The notes under the pieces: generated by a model
What the model was told of the DNA's origin: nothing
The model's database searches: none
What the model saw: only the letters and a program-made list of their open reading frames with translations
Program-made: the position numbers and the translations under genes
Source: Octadecabacter ascidiaceicola
GTDB lineage: Bacteria > Pseudomonadota > Alphaproteobacteria > Rhodobacterales > Rhodobacteraceae
Reading direction: 5' to 3'
Assembly: GCF_900185015.1 (NCBI RefSeq)
Contig: NZ_FXYD01000003.1
Span: 310,001-374,000, forward strand
DNA: 64,000 bases
Shown here: positions 45,568-54,796 of the stretch, piece by piece
Position numbering within the stretch: the stretch's first letter is position 1
How the letters are laid out: the number at the start of each line of letters is the position of its first letter

Positions 45568-45858
45568 GTCGGTCTCCGTCTATTGATCCCATAGATCAGA
45601 GAGCCGCGTAAGCGGAGCGGACGATTTGCACATCGGGTCCCCGTTTTGGGTCGACCTTGGGCGCAACAACCTCTCTGACCCTTTCGGGTGTCGTCTGGGG
45701 CGTTGGTATCGCGCCAAGCGCCGCGCCGCAATCAAGTTTGCGTCGGGCAGCGGAGCGAAACCGACCTGTGCAACGGCGCACCATCATTGCGCCGTGGTAC
45801 TGGTTGGTGAATGGCTGCAATGGCGCTAGGTGTGTCGCAACAGTTAGAGGAGAGACCG
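45568..45858. promoter_or_regulatory. Divergent control region between the cbiX group and the GST gene
   Basis: A 291-base spacer. TGATC-CCATA-GATCA (45584-45598) is a perfect inverted repeat 17 bases upstream of the small AHxGH gene and could be an operator for the leftward cobalt group. No cobalamin riboswitch motif was seen here. A 74-codon reverse frame at 45596-45820 has fair codon use but several rare codons (AGA, AGG, ATA) and no recognisable family, so I do not call it a gene. The right end has AGAGGAGAGA for the GST gene. Confidence 0.4.
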
Positions 45859-46833
45859 ATGGGCCAGCTTGTTGACGGTAAGTGGCATGACGTTTGGTAT
45901 GACACGAAATCCACCGGCGGCGCGTTCAAGCGCACCACGGCAGCGTTTCGCAATTGGATCACGGTAGATGGATCTGCGGGGCCATCTGGCGAAGGTGGGT
46001 TTGAGGCCGCATCGGGGCGCTATCATTTGTATGTGTCCTACGCCTGCCCTTGGGCGCATCGCACGTTGGTTTTCAGGACCTTAAAGGGATTGGAGCCGCA
46101 TATTTCGGTAAGCGCTGTGCATCCTGATATGCTGTCGGATGGCTGGACATTTGAGACGGATGATCACGGCGCGACGGGGGATACGCTCTATGGTTTGCCG
46201 TTTGCCCGCGACATTTACTTGAAGGCGGATCCACAGGTTTCGGGGCGTGTTACGGTTCCGGTCCTGTGGGACAAGGAACGCGAAACGATTGTCAGCAACG
46301 AGAGTTCCGAGATCATCCGCATGTTCAATTCTGCCTTTGACGGGATCACAGGCAACACGGACGATTATTGGCCCGAAGACATGCGCGGCGACATCGAGGA
46401 AGTGAATGCGCGCGTTTATGACACAGTGAACAACGGGGTCTATAAGTCCGGTTTCGCGACTACACAGGCCGCATATGACGCCGCCGTTGGCCCATTATTC
46501 GAATCGCTTGAGTGGTTGGAGGAACGTTTGGGCCAAGGGCGATACCTAATGGGCGACACGTTGACGGAGGCGGATTGGCGGCTTTGGACGACGTTGGTGC
46601 GGTTCGATCCGGTCTACCATTTGCACTTCAAATGTAACCGCAAACGCATCGTGGACTACCCGAACCTTTGGGGTTTTACACGCGAGTTGTATCAGATTGC
46701 GGGCGTGGCTGAGACCGTAAACATGGACCACATCGTGCGTCATTATCATTACAGCCATGAAACGATTAATCCGAGCCGGATTATTCCGGTGAACCCTGAT
46801 CTGGATTTTATGGCGCCGCACGGGCGGGGATAA
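45859..46833 (+). CDS. Glutathionyl-hydroquinone reductase (Xi-class GST)
   Basis: A 324-residue protein from the ATG at 45859, which has AGAGGAGAGA upstream; an in-frame start 48 bases earlier lacks one. It shows the catalytic Cys in YVSYACPWAHRTLVFR. The family blocks VPVLWDKERETIVSNESSEIIRMFN and LGQGRYLMGDTLTEADWRLWTTLVRFDPVYHLHFKCN are present, as is the C-terminal HYHYSHETINP. It reduces glutathionyl-hydroquinones using glutathione. It has no clear link to the cob genes that follow. Confidence 0.94.
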   Translation: MGQLVDGKWHDVWYDTKSTGGAFKRTTAAFRNWITVDGSAGPSGEGGFEAASGRYHLYVSYACPWAHRTLVFRTLKGLEPHISVSAVHPDMLSDGWTFETDDHGATGDTLYGLPFARDIYLKADPQVSGRVTVPVLWDKERETIVSNESSEIIRMFNSAFDGITGNTDDYWPEDMRGDIEEVNARVYDTVNNGVYKSGFATTQAAYDAAVGPLFESLEWLEERLGQGRYLMGDTLTEADWRLWTTLVRFDPVYHLHFKCNRKRIVDYPNLWGFTRELYQIAGVAETVNMDHIVRHYHYSHETINPSRIIPVNPDLDFMAPHGRG

Positions 46834-46893
46834 GGGTTGCGGCAGTTCGTCGTTTGAGGTTCAAGTTTGCTGAACTCAAACCGCGAGGCCGCC

Positions 46894-47262
46894 ATGACAA
46901 CTTGGATCACCATTTGCGACACCTGTAAGCGCACAGGCTGGGAAGAAACCGGCATGGAAAAGACCGACGGTGAGGCGTTGGCCGAGATGGTTGAGGCCGC
47001 CGCCGCTGGAGCGGGCGATGTCAAAACGCGCCGTGTGTCCTGCACGATGGGGTGCGATCGCGCCTGCAACATTACGGTGCAATCAAAGGACAAGATCAAC
47101 TACTCGCTCGGGACGTTTGAAGCGACAGTCGAGGATGCTGAGGCGATTGTTGAATATGCCGAGAAGCATGCGGCGAGTGAGACCGGACAAGTGCCGTACC
47201 GCGAGTGGCCGCAGGGTGTGAAGGGGCATTTTGTGTCCCGTCACCAACCGCTACCGGAATGA
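46894..47262 (+). CDS. DUF1636 family metal-binding protein
   Basis: A 122-residue protein from the ATG at 46894. Cys8 and Cys11 (ICDTC) and a second cluster VSCTMGCDRACNI match the DUF1636 Cys pattern. The downstream YSLGTFEATVEDAEAIVEYAE and the C-terminal FVSRHQPLP also fit. DUF1636 proteins recur in cobalamin and cobalt loci and resemble thioredoxin-like ferredoxins, so metal or Fe-S binding is likely. It overlaps cobC (ATGA), placing it at the head of a cobC-cobD unit. A second, distinct DUF1636 gene is at 55681. Confidence 0.85.
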   Translation: MTTWITICDTCKRTGWEETGMEKTDGEALAEMVEAAAAGAGDVKTRRVSCTMGCDRACNITVQSKDKINYSLGTFEATVEDAEAIVEYAEKHAASETGQVPYREWPQGVKGHFVSRHQPLPE

Positions 47263-48275
47263 GCGATAAGCGCGATCATGGTGGCGGCCTTGATGCCGCT
47301 GTTGCCGAGTATGGTGGCACTCGGGGTGACTGGCTGGACCTGAGCACAGGGATCAATCCGGTGCCTTATCCGGTGGGTGAGATCGACCCCGAAGCGTGGA
47401 CCGCCCTCCCCGATCAAGGCGCGATGGACCGTTTGCTGGCCGCAGCCCGCAAGTTTTGGAATGTGCCTGAGGGTGCGGAGATTGTAGCGGCGAATGGGGC
47501 GTCGGCGATTATTGCGAAGGTGCCGTACCTGACGGATCATGGCAGCAAAGCTTACATCCCGGGTCCGACTTACAACGAACACGCTGCCGCCATTGAAGCG
47601 ACAGGGACATGGACGCAAACCGATAAGCTCAACGAAGCGACGTTGAGTGTATTCGTTCACCCCAACAATCCAACCGGACGCTTTTGGGAAGCCGAACGTA
47701 TTGGCGCGACTGGGTTGTGTGTTGTGGATGAGAGCTTTTGCGATGTTTACCCACACAATAGCCATGTCGAACAGTCCAAGCACGACAGCATTTTGATCCT
47801 AAAGAGCTTTGGGAAATTCTGGGGGTTGGCGGGCCTAAGACTCGGTTTCGCAATTGGCACGGCCTTCACCATGAGCCCAATTCATCGGCCAAAGAAGGAC
47901 GGTGTAGTTGAAAAAGCGGTTCCTATGGCCACCCTTCAAGAACACCTTGGCCCTTGGGCGGTCGCTGGTCCTGCGTTGGAAATCGGGGCACGGGCGTTGG
48001 AGGATGTGGCGTGGGCCGAGGCAACGCGGGCGCGTTTGGCGGCGGATGCGGCACGACTGGATGGGCTGATGACCCGCGCTGGGGCAAAGGTTGTGGGCGG
48101 AACGGATTTGTTCCGGTTGTATGAGTTTGCGGATGCAGAGGCGGTGCAAGCGCATCTGGCGAAAGGCCATGTCTGGAGCCGGATTTTCCCTTATTCAAAG
48201 ACGTGGTTGCGGCTGGGATTGCCGCACCCTGATCGTTGGGGCCAGCTTGAGGCGGCGGTTGAGGGATTGGCCTAA
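47259..48275 (+). CDS. cobC: Threonine-phosphate decarboxylase CobC
   Basis: A PLP enzyme of 338 residues that supplies (R)-1-amino-2-propanol phosphate, the linker of the nucleotide loop. From the ATG at 47259 it starts [20 protein letters not shown], then [38 protein letters not shown] and the PLP lysine site [17 protein letters not shown] follow. It is the aerobic-type CobC. The start overlaps the DUF1636 stop and the stop overlaps cobD (TAATG). Confidence 0.94.
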   Translation: MSDKRDHGGGLDAAVAEYGGTRGDWLDLSTGINPVPYPVGEIDPEAWTALPDQGAMDRLLAAARKFWNVPEGAEIVAANGASAIIAKVPYLTDHGSKAYIPGPTYNEHAAAIEATGTWTQTDKLNEATLSVFVHPNNPTGRFWEAERIGATGLCVVDESFCDVYPHNSHVEQSKHDSILILKSFGKFWGLAGLRLGFAIGTAFTMSPIHRPKKDGVVEKAVPMATLQEHLGPWAVAGPALEIGARALEDVAWAEATRARLAADAARLDGLMTRAGAKVVGGTDLFRLYEFADAEAVQAHLAKGHVWSRIFPYSKTWLRLGLPHPDRWGQLEAAVEGLA

Positions 48276-49222
48276 TGGCATTGGTTTTGGCCATGTTGTT
48301 GGATGCTGCTTTCGGGGAACCGAAGTGGCTTTGGGATCGTGTTGCGCACCCAGCTGTGCTGATGGGGCGCGCGGTGGGTTGGCTGGATCAACGGCTGAAC
48401 AACCGGACGCGACGGGCGGGTGTGATTACGGTTGCCATTCTTACGATTGGGGCCTTGGTGCTGGGTTTGATCCTTTGGGCCATTCCCGGAATTTGGGTTG
48501 AGGTTATTGTTGGGGCAATGCTGCTCGCGCAGCGGTCTTTGGTGCAACATGTCCAAGCGGTGGCAGATGCGCTGCGTTTGTCGGTGAGCGATGGACGCCA
48601 CGCGGTGGCGATGATTGTTGGCCGCGATGTGCGCGATATGGATGGGCCTGCGGTGGCGCGTGGCGCGATTGAAAGCGGCGCGGAGAACCTGAGCGACGGG
48701 GTGATCGCGCCTGTGTTTTGGTTTGCCTTGGCGGGGCTGCCCGGACTGTTGGTGTACAAAGTGGTGAACACGGCTGACAGCATGATCGGCTATCGGACCG
48801 AAAAGCACGAGGCGTTTGGCTGGGCTGCGGCAAAGCTAGATGATGTTTTAAATTGGCTTCCGGCGCGATTAACGGCGCTTTTGATATGGTGTGTTGCGCT
48901 GCGACGGGCACCGCTTGCAAGCATCCGGCGCGATGCAGCACTGCATCGTTCCCCGAATGCGGGTTGGCCAGAGGCGGCGATGGCGCCTGCGCTTGGCGTG
49001 TCCCTATCAGGGCCGCGCAGCTATGAAGGTGTGATGCAGGATTTCGCGTGGGTCCATGCGGACGGGCGCAAGGATGCAGGGCCGAACGATATTGACGCAG
49101 CCGTTGGTATCCTTTGGAAAACGTGGGGTTTGGCGTTATTACTGGCCTTAGTTATCACCCAATTCAAGGGTTTAGCATGGTGGGTCGTGGCTGTCGTTTA
49201 TGTGATCGCCAACGGGTTTTAA
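48275..49222 (+). CDS. cobD: Adenosylcobinamide-phosphate synthase CobD/CbiB
   Basis: A membrane enzyme that joins aminopropanol phosphate to adenosylcobyric acid. It has 315 residues with about four or five hydrophobic segments. It starts [38 protein letters not shown], the usual family head. [34 protein letters not shown] and [38 protein letters not shown] are very conserved. The [21 protein letters not shown] block is intact. It overlaps cobC by one base and is co-translated with it. Confidence 0.96.
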   Translation: MALVLAMLLDAAFGEPKWLWDRVAHPAVLMGRAVGWLDQRLNNRTRRAGVITVAILTIGALVLGLILWAIPGIWVEVIVGAMLLAQRSLVQHVQAVADALRLSVSDGRHAVAMIVGRDVRDMDGPAVARGAIESGAENLSDGVIAPVFWFALAGLPGLLVYKVVNTADSMIGYRTEKHEAFGWAAAKLDDVLNWLPARLTALLIWCVALRRAPLASIRRDAALHRSPNAGWPEAAMAPALGVSLSGPRSYEGVMQDFAWVHADGRKDAGPNDIDAAVGILWKTWGLALLLALVITQFKGLAWWVVAVVYVIANGF

Positions 49223-49279
49223 TCCCCTTGTGGCCTGACTTCGCTCAGCTACGGTGGGCGCGACAAATTTGGAGTGACT

Positions 49280-50443
49280 ATGTTTAAACCCTTTTCGTTT
49301 GCCATGTTTATGTTGGCATCCCCCGTCGCGGCCCAGCAATGCGGTGGTTCCTTTAGCAGTTTTCTGAATGGCTTGGTCGATGAGGCATCGACGCACGGGA
49401 TTGATCGCGCGACGGCGCAAGGATTTCTTGCGGGGGCGCAGCAGGATCAAGCGGTGCTGAATGCGGACCGTTCGCAGGGGGTTTTCCAACGGGACTTCAT
49501 CGACTTTTCGCGTCGCCTGATCTCAAACAACAGGATTCAGAATGGGCAAAATCAGGCGCAACGACAAGATGCCATATTTGACCGCATTGAGGCCGAGTTC
49601 GGGATTCCGCGCGGGGTGCTGCTGGCATTTTGGGCGTTCGAGACGGATTACGGCGCGATTCAGGGGGATTTCAACACCCGCAATGCCTTGGTGACTTTGG
49701 CGCATGACTGTCGCCGCCCCGAGCTGTTCCGCCCACAAGTTTTCGCGGCGATGGAGCTGTTTGCACGTGGTGATTTTGACCCTGCGCGCACGACCGGTGC
49801 TTGGGCGGGTGAGATCGGCATGGTTCAGATGTTGCCCGGTGACATCATTGAAAATGGCCGCGATGGCGATGGCGACGGGCAGGTGAGCCTGAAGACATCC
49901 GCGCCGGATGCGTTGTATTCGGGTGCGTCGGTTCTGGCGTCACTTGGGTGGCAGCCAAACCAGCCGTGGTTGCAAGAGGTGACGGTGCCAAGCGAGTTGG
50001 ATTGGGCACTGTCGGGGATTGAGACCAAACGCCCCGCCTCAGATTGGGCCGCAATGGGGGTTTCTGCACGTGAAGGGACATTAGCAAACTTACCTGCGTC
50101 ACTGATTTTGCCGATGGGCCGCAAGGGGCCGGCGTTCCTCGCCTATCCGAATTTCGATGTCTATTTCGAGTGGAACCAGTCGTTTGTTTACGTGCTGACA
50201 GCGGCCTATTTCGGCACGCGTTTGCAGGGAGCGCCTATTTATAATGCCGGCAATCCTGATGCGGGGCTTTCGGGTGACCAGATCAGGGTGTTGCAACAAA
50301 AATTGCAGACACGCGGGCATAATGTAGGCGGGGCTGACGGCATTCTTGGGGCACGTACGCGGATTGCGATTCAGGCAGAACAAACGCGGCTAGGAATGCC
50401 TGCGGATGCGTGGCCGACTGCGCAATTGCTCAACGCGCTTTAG
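49280..50443 (+). CDS. Lytic murein transglycosylase, MltB family
   Basis: Cleaves peptidoglycan to 1,6-anhydro ends. From the ATG at 49280 (GGAG five bases upstream) it has 387 residues. A signal peptide ends near PVAAQ. The SLT_2 domain has catalytic Glu121 in LAFWAFETDYGAIQGDF, with WAGEIGMVQMLPGDIIENGRDGDGDGQVSL after it. A C-terminal peptidoglycan-binding domain follows (LSGDQIRVLQQKLQTRGHNVGGADGILGARTRIAIQ). A GTG two codons earlier is possible. It converges with a small secreted protein gene. Confidence 0.95.
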   Translation: MFKPFSFAMFMLASPVAAQQCGGSFSSFLNGLVDEASTHGIDRATAQGFLAGAQQDQAVLNADRSQGVFQRDFIDFSRRLISNNRIQNGQNQAQRQDAIFDRIEAEFGIPRGVLLAFWAFETDYGAIQGDFNTRNALVTLAHDCRRPELFRPQVFAAMELFARGDFDPARTTGAWAGEIGMVQMLPGDIIENGRDGDGDGQVSLKTSAPDALYSGASVLASLGWQPNQPWLQEVTVPSELDWALSGIETKRPASDWAAMGVSAREGTLANLPASLILPMGRKGPAFLAYPNFDVYFEWNQSFVYVLTAAYFGTRLQGAPIYNAGNPDAGLSGDQIRVLQQKLQTRGHNVGGADGILGARTRIAIQAEQTRLGMPADAWPTAQLLNAL

Positions 50444-50802
50444 CGGATTTCGCGCACAGGAAAGCGCATGCCGTCAGACGTGAGCATCACGAGTCGATCA
50501 CCGGAGGTTACGAACATATCGCAGCGCTCAATACCGGTGACAAAGACCACGCAGAGCGTGGCGTTCTCAGCGAATTCATGCGTGCCTTCCCAGACGCCGC
50601 CGCCGTTTTCCGCTGCATAAGTCCATGCATACGAACCGTCGGTGGCGTAGCGGCTGACTCCGCCGTCAAAATACTCAACGTCACGATCAAGGATCATGTC
50701 TGACAGGGCAGCGCTGGTCGGCACGGTGTCGCTGTCGCGAAGTGCAAAGTCTTGCGCGGTGGCGGGCGTGGCAAAGGCCACGAGGAGAGCGGCAAATTTC
50801 AT
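50440..50802 (-). CDS. Small secreted protein of unknown function
   Basis: A 120-residue protein with a clean signal peptide MKFAALLVAFATPATAQ. The mature part has beta-strand character (ILDRDVEYFDGGVSRYATDGSYAWTYA, ATLCVVFVTGIERCDMFV). The two cysteines C-x9-C could form a disulfide. I do not recognise a family. It converges with the transglycosylase gene, with a four-base overlap of stops, and precedes the smc end by about 48 bases. Its promoter would lie within the end of smc. Confidence 0.75.
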   Translation of the reverse strand: MKFAALLVAFATPATAQDFALRDSDTVPTSAALSDMILDRDVEYFDGGVSRYATDGSYAWTYAAENGGGVWEGTHEFAENATLCVVFVTGIERCDMFVTSGDRLVMLTSDGMRFPVREIR

Positions 50803-50849
50803 AAGAGTATGGTGGCACAGCAGGTGTCGGTTGTCGTGTCACGTGTGCG

Positions 50850-53800
50850 TTATGCCACCAGTGTTGTCGCCGCCTTGAGGTCAACGGACACCAGCTGGCT
50901 AACGCCCTGCTCGCCCATTGTCACACCGAACAGACGGTCCATACGTGACATGGTGACAGCGTGGTGCGTGATGATTAGGAAACGCGTGTTGGTGCGGCGT
51001 GTCATTTCATCAAGCAGGTCACAGAAACGCGTGACGTTGGCGTCATCTAGCGGCGCGTCGACCTCGTCCAACACACAGATTGGCGCGGGGTTGGCGAGGA
51101 ACACGGCAAAGATCAGCGCCATTGCGGTCAGGGTTTGTTCTCCACCGGACAGCAGGGACAGGGTGCTGAGTTTCTTGCCGGGGGGTTGGCACATGATCTC
51201 GAGGCCCGCTTCGAGCGGGTCATCGGATTCGACCAAAACGAGCTTGGCCTCGCCACCGCCGAACAGGTGTTTGAACAGGGTGCCGAAGCTCTCGTTGACT
51301 TGCTCAAACGCGGTCAGCAGGCGTTCGCGGCCTTCTTTGTTCAGGGATGCGATGCCTGTACGTAGGGCGCGGATCGCGTCCTCGAGGTCGGTCTTTTCTT
51401 TGACCAGCAGGTCATGCTCTTCCTGCACTTCTTTGGCGTCTTCTTCGGCGCGCAGGTTCACTGCGCCCAGCGCGTCTCGCTGGCGTTTGAGGCGGTTCAC
51501 GTCGTTTTCAATATTGTCCGAGGACGGCATTTTGTCGGGGTCGACATCAAGCTGTTCGAGAAGGTTTTCAGGCGTGGTTTCCAGCGCCTCTTGGATACGT
51601 TCAACGGCGTATTGCGTGGTTTCTTTGGCCGCATCAGCGCGCGCTTCGGATCGGGCGCGGGCTTCGCGGGCCTCAGACGCTGTGCGTTCTGCATCGCGCT
51701 CGGCCATCGTCGCATCGCGCAGGGCTGTTTCCGCAAGGGCGAGCTTATCAGAGGACTCTTTGCGGCGCTCTTCTGCCTCTCCGATCGCATCGGCAAGTTC
51801 ATCCCGCTTGGCGGCGATTTCGTCCGGCGCGGTCATCGCCTCTTTCAGCTCGTCTTCGGACGTTTCCTTGCGCTCTTGCAGTTCGGCGGACCGTTTGTTG
51901 GCGGTTTCAAGGCGGTGCTTCCAGCCGCTGATTTCTTTGGTGATTTCCTGACCGCGCTTGGTGCGGGCTTCGCCTTCGCGGCGGACTTCGTCGTAGCTGG
52001 ATCGCTTTGACATCATTGTCATACGCGCCGCTTCGACGGTCATTTTGATGTCTTCGACTTCACCGCGGGCTTCGTCGAGATTGCCGAGGGATTTATAGGT
52101 GGCTTCCGCCTCGCTCAGCGCTTTGCGAGCGCTCATGGCTTCTTCTTCGTGGCGCGCCACGGCGAGGCCGCTGGATTCCAGTTTACCATCCGCCAAATTG
52201 CGGTCTGCTTCGGCGCGGGATAGGGCGCGATTGGCATCCGCTACGGCGCCATCGGCGGCACGGCGGGCTTCGCGGGCGGCCTTGTCAGCCTGCGCCAGTT
52301 CAGCAAGGCGCGTGGTTAACATTTCATGGGCTTGGCGCATGCCGTCGGCCTTGGCCGTTGCATCGTTGAGGTCCTTTTTCAGCCCCTCAAGACGGTTGAT
52401 TTGCTCAAGCCGCAGCGCGGCGGCGGATGGTGCGTCTTCGGCAGCGGCACGGAAACCATCCCAGCGCCATAAGTCGCCCTCGATAGACACAAGGCGCTGC
52501 CCGGGAGCGAGGTCTTTTTGCAGACGCGCGCCATCGGTGGCATCTACAAGACCGACCTGCCCCATGCGGCGCACGAGAACTTCGGGCACCGACACATAAT
52601 TGGTCAGCGCCTTCACCCCAGACGGCAGGCTTTGCGGTTGCGGATAGCTTGGCAACGGAACCCAGCCGGACCCCATGTCGGGCGTAACAGCGGGTGCCTT
52701 AAGGTCATCGGACAGCGCAGCGCCAAGGGCCTTTTCATAGCCGGAATCAACGCGCAGCTGGTCGAGGATTTGCGAACCTTCAGAACTGTCGCGATCGACA
52801 AGCTTGGACAGCGCACCGGTTTCAGCCCGTAGCGCGTTGGCTTCGCCTTCTGCCTCGGAGCGCAAGGCGCGGGCGTCGGCTTCGCGGGCTTGCGTATCGG
52901 CACGGGCGGCTTCGGCTTCGGCCAGCACGGTTTCCGCTTTGTCTGCAGTAGCGCGGGCTTGGCTTTCAGCGGCTTTCGCAGCATCAAAATCAAGTGCTGC
53001 TTTTTCCAGCGCGGCGGTGGCCTCGGTGCGGGCCAGAATTGCGCGTTGCGCTTCGGCTTCGTTCTTTTCCAGCGTCTTGCGGTGGTCTTCGATCAGGCGT
53101 TGGGCGGACTGGTGCCGCGCGGCAAGTCGCGCGACATCTTCGGTCAGCTGCGCAAGGTCCGCTTCGCGATCTGCCAGAATTTGCGCACCATCGGTTGAAG
53201 CAACGCGTGCCTCCTCAAGGCGTTCATCATGGCCGACGCTGGCCTTGGCGATCTCGCGGCCTTCCCATTCAAGACGTTCAATCGTTTCACCGGCATCTTT
53301 GTTCAGGCCTGCTTCACGCTCCATATCAAGGGCGAGCTGTTCGATCCGATTGGTGAGGGTTTCGATGGTTTGTTTGGCGCGGGCTTCTTGGTCGGCAAGG
53401 GTGTCGCGCTGCACATGAAGGCGTTGCAATACGGCCGCGGCAATCGCTTCTTCTTCGCGCAGGGGCGGCAGGGCGTCTTCGCTGGTTTGGCGGGCCTTGG
53501 CCGATTGGCGGGCGGCGGTTTCTGCGCTGGCGGCTTCGTTGGTACGGGTGCGCAACTGGTCTGCGGCGACAGCACGGGCTTCATCCGCTTCTTTCCAACG
53601 CCGATACAGCAACAGGCCTTCGGACTGGCGCAATTCATCCCCGATGGAACGGTACCGTGCCGCTTGGCGGGCTTGGCGGGCCAATGCCCCGAGCTGCCCT
53701 GCGAGCTGTTCGATCACATCATCCACGCGGGCAAGGTTTTGTTCGGACCCTTTGAGTTTCAGCTCAGCCTCATGGCGGCGCTGGTAGAGGCCGGAAATGC

Positions 53801-54305
53801 CGGCGGCCTCTTCAAGAATGCGACGGCGCGCTTTGGGTTTGGAGTTGATGAGTTCCGCGATCTGACCTTGGCGCACAAGGGCAGGTGAATGCGAGCCAGT
53901 GGAGGCATCCGCAAACAGCATCTGCACATCCCGCGCGCGGACGTCTTTTGTGCCAACCTTGTAGGCGGAGCCCACGTCGCGGGTGATGCGGCGCACGATC
54001 TCAAGGTTGTCACTGTCGTTGAACGCGGCGGGCGCGAGGCGTTCTGCGTTATCGATGTGAAGCGATACTTCGGCGAAGTTGCGGGCCGGACGGGTGGCGG
54101 CGCCCGCAAAGATAACGTCTTCCATACCGCCGCCGCGCATCGCGGTCGGGCGATTCTCGCCCATGACCCAGCGCAGAGCCTCAAGCAGGTTCGATTTTCC
54201 GCAGCCGTTTGGGCCGACAACACCTGTCAGCCCGTCCTGAATGATCAGGTCGGTCGGGTCGACGAAGCTTTTGAAGCCGTTAAGGCGAAGGCGGGAAAAC
54301 CGCAT
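50850..54305 (-). CDS. smc: Chromosome segregation protein SMC
   Basis: The condensin-like ATPase of chromosome segregation. It has 1151 residues. Walker A is GPNGCGKSN (31-39). Long coiled coils rich in Ala, Glu, Arg and Lys flank a hinge in the middle (about 515-640, with SGWVPLPSYPQPQSLPSGVKALTNYVSVPEVLVRR). The C-terminal head has the ABC signature LSLLSGGEQTLTAMALIFA and Walker B CVLDEVDAPLDDANV. Short antisense frames across it are shadows. It begins at the ATG at 54305, downstream of a promoter region that holds DnaA-like boxes and repeat copy B. scpA and scpB are not nearby. Confidence 0.97.
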   Translation of the reverse strand: MRFSRLRLNGFKSFVDPTDLIIQDGLTGVVGPNGCGKSNLLEALRWVMGENRPTAMRGGGMEDVIFAGAATRPARNFAEVSLHIDNAERLAPAAFNDSDNLEIVRRITRDVGSAYKVGTKDVRARDVQMLFADASTGSHSPALVRQGQIAELINSKPKARRRILEEAAGISGLYQRRHEAELKLKGSEQNLARVDDVIEQLAGQLGALARQARQAARYRSIGDELRQSEGLLLYRRWKEADEARAVAADQLRTRTNEAASAETAARQSAKARQTSEDALPPLREEEAIAAAVLQRLHVQRDTLADQEARAKQTIETLTNRIEQLALDMEREAGLNKDAGETIERLEWEGREIAKASVGHDERLEEARVASTDGAQILADREADLAQLTEDVARLAARHQSAQRLIEDHRKTLEKNEAEAQRAILARTEATAALEKAALDFDAAKAAESQARATADKAETVLAEAEAARADTQAREADARALRSEAEGEANALRAETGALSKLVDRDSSEGSQILDQLRVDSGYEKALGAALSDDLKAPAVTPDMGSGWVPLPSYPQPQSLPSGVKALTNYVSVPEVLVRRMGQVGLVDATDGARLQKDLAPGQRLVSIEGDLWRWDGFRAAAEDAPSAAALRLEQINRLEGLKKDLNDATAKADGMRQAHEMLTTRLAELAQADKAAREARRAADGAVADANRALSRAEADRNLADGKLESSGLAVARHEEEAMSARKALSEAEATYKSLGNLDEARGEVEDIKMTVEAARMTMMSKRSSYDEVRREGEARTKRGQEITKEISGWKHRLETANKRSAELQERKETSEDELKEAMTAPDEIAAKRDELADAIGEAEERRKESSDKLALAETALRDATMAERDAERTASEAREARARSEARADAAKETTQYAVERIQEALETTPENLLEQLDVDPDKMPSSDNIENDVNRLKRQRDALGAVNLRAEEDAKEVQEEHDLLVKEKTDLEDAIRALRTGIASLNKEGRERLLTAFEQVNESFGTLFKHLFGGGEAKLVLVESDDPLEAGLEIMCQPPGKKLSTLSLLSGGEQTLTAMALIFAVFLANPAPICVLDEVDAPLDDANVTRFCDLLDEMTRRTNTRFLIITHHAVTMSRMDRLFGVTMGEQGVSQLVSVDLKAATTLVA

Positions 54306-54382
54306 GTGGGCTGCTCGTGTTGATTCTTGTGCGGTACAGTGTCGCCGCCAGATAAGCTGCGAGTCAACGACGGGACACTGAA

Positions 54383-54410
54383 TGTGGATGGGTTTAGGCA
54401 GTTATCCACA
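54383..54410. promoter_or_regulatory. Paired inverted DnaA-box-like sites upstream of smc
   Basis: TTATCCACA (54402-54410) is a perfect match to the DnaA-box consensus. TGTGGAT (54383-54389) is the inverted partner of its ATCCACA, spaced by 14 bases. The pair lies 78-105 bases upstream of the smc ATG. One such box is expected by chance somewhere in a large window. The inverted pair in a promoter is less expected. Confidence 0.5.
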
Positions 54411-54433
54411 AGATATTGCGGCATTTCGCTTGC

Positions 54434-54473
54434 TTTTGTTTCATAAATATCCCCGCCGGAGGCTCCTGCAAGC
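54434..54473 (-). repeat. Dispersed intergenic repeat, copy B
   Basis: On the reverse strand this reads AGGAGCCTCCGGCGGGG, then ATATTTA, then GAAACAAAAGCAA. It matches copy A at 44093 over 24 exact bases plus most of the tail. It lies between the smc leader and the riboswitch promoter, oriented with smc. Confidence 0.7.
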
Positions 54474-54517
54474 ACCAAGACCACGTCGGTTTCTGGCGGA
54501 TCACGCCGGAATCAGCC

Positions 54518-54546
54518 TTGACCCAATCCGTTTCAATGCCCACAAC
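54518..54546 (+). promoter_or_regulatory. Candidate promoter of the cobalamin-riboswitch transcript
   Basis: TTGACC at 54518-54523, a 17-base spacer, then CACAAC at 54541-54546 as a weak -10. The riboswitch begins about 5 bases after the -10, at 54551. The -35 is good but the -10 fits poorly, so this is tentative. Confidence 0.4.
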
Positions 54547-54550
54547 GAAG

Positions 54551-54751
54551 GTGCATGGTTCAATGCGGTCCGGCCAAGCTGGACTGTGGATCAAATGGGA
54601 ATGTGGTGCAGGTCGATCCATCTAGGAGACCAAATGCCACAGCCGCCCCCGCGACTGTAAGCGGTGAGTGTTCGTCCAAGCCACTGAGGGAAACCTTGGG
54701 AAGGTGGGCGGAAATCACGATGACCCGCGAGCCAGGAGACCTGCCATGCGT
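54551..54751 (+). ncRNA. Cobalamin riboswitch
   Basis: A 200-base leader with all the main marks of an adenosylcobalamin riboswitch. The B12 box GCCAGGAGACCTGCC is at 54731-54745. CCGCGACTGTAAGCGG lies within 54640-54670, with GCCACTGAGGGAAACCTTGGGAAGG at about 54679-54703. TGGGAATGTGGTGCAGG is in the first part. The closing helix P1 pairs GCATGG (54553-54558) with CCATGC (54744-54749). It lies 46 bases before the cbtB ATG, and the cbtB ribosome site is in the short expression platform. High B12 should lower cbtBA expression. Confidence 0.95.
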
Positions 54752-54796
54752 GATTGAAACCGACCGTCGGGGATGACGGGACAAAGGAGACGACCC

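Noticed and set aside
45596-45820. A 74-codon reverse frame in the cbiX-GST spacer
   Set aside because: Codon use is fair, but there are several rare codons, no recognised family, no signal and no clear ribosome site. It is left as part of the control region.
45568-45858. A second cobalamin riboswitch upstream of the cbiX group
   Set aside because: I looked for GGCAGGTCTCCTGGC (the reverse-strand B12 box) and the P1 and L5-L6 elements and did not find them.
50752-51951. A 399-codon Ser/Arg-rich forward frame opposite smc
   Set aside because: The composition is that expected from the complement of Ala/Glu-rich coiled coil. The SMC head motifs fix the reverse strand as coding.
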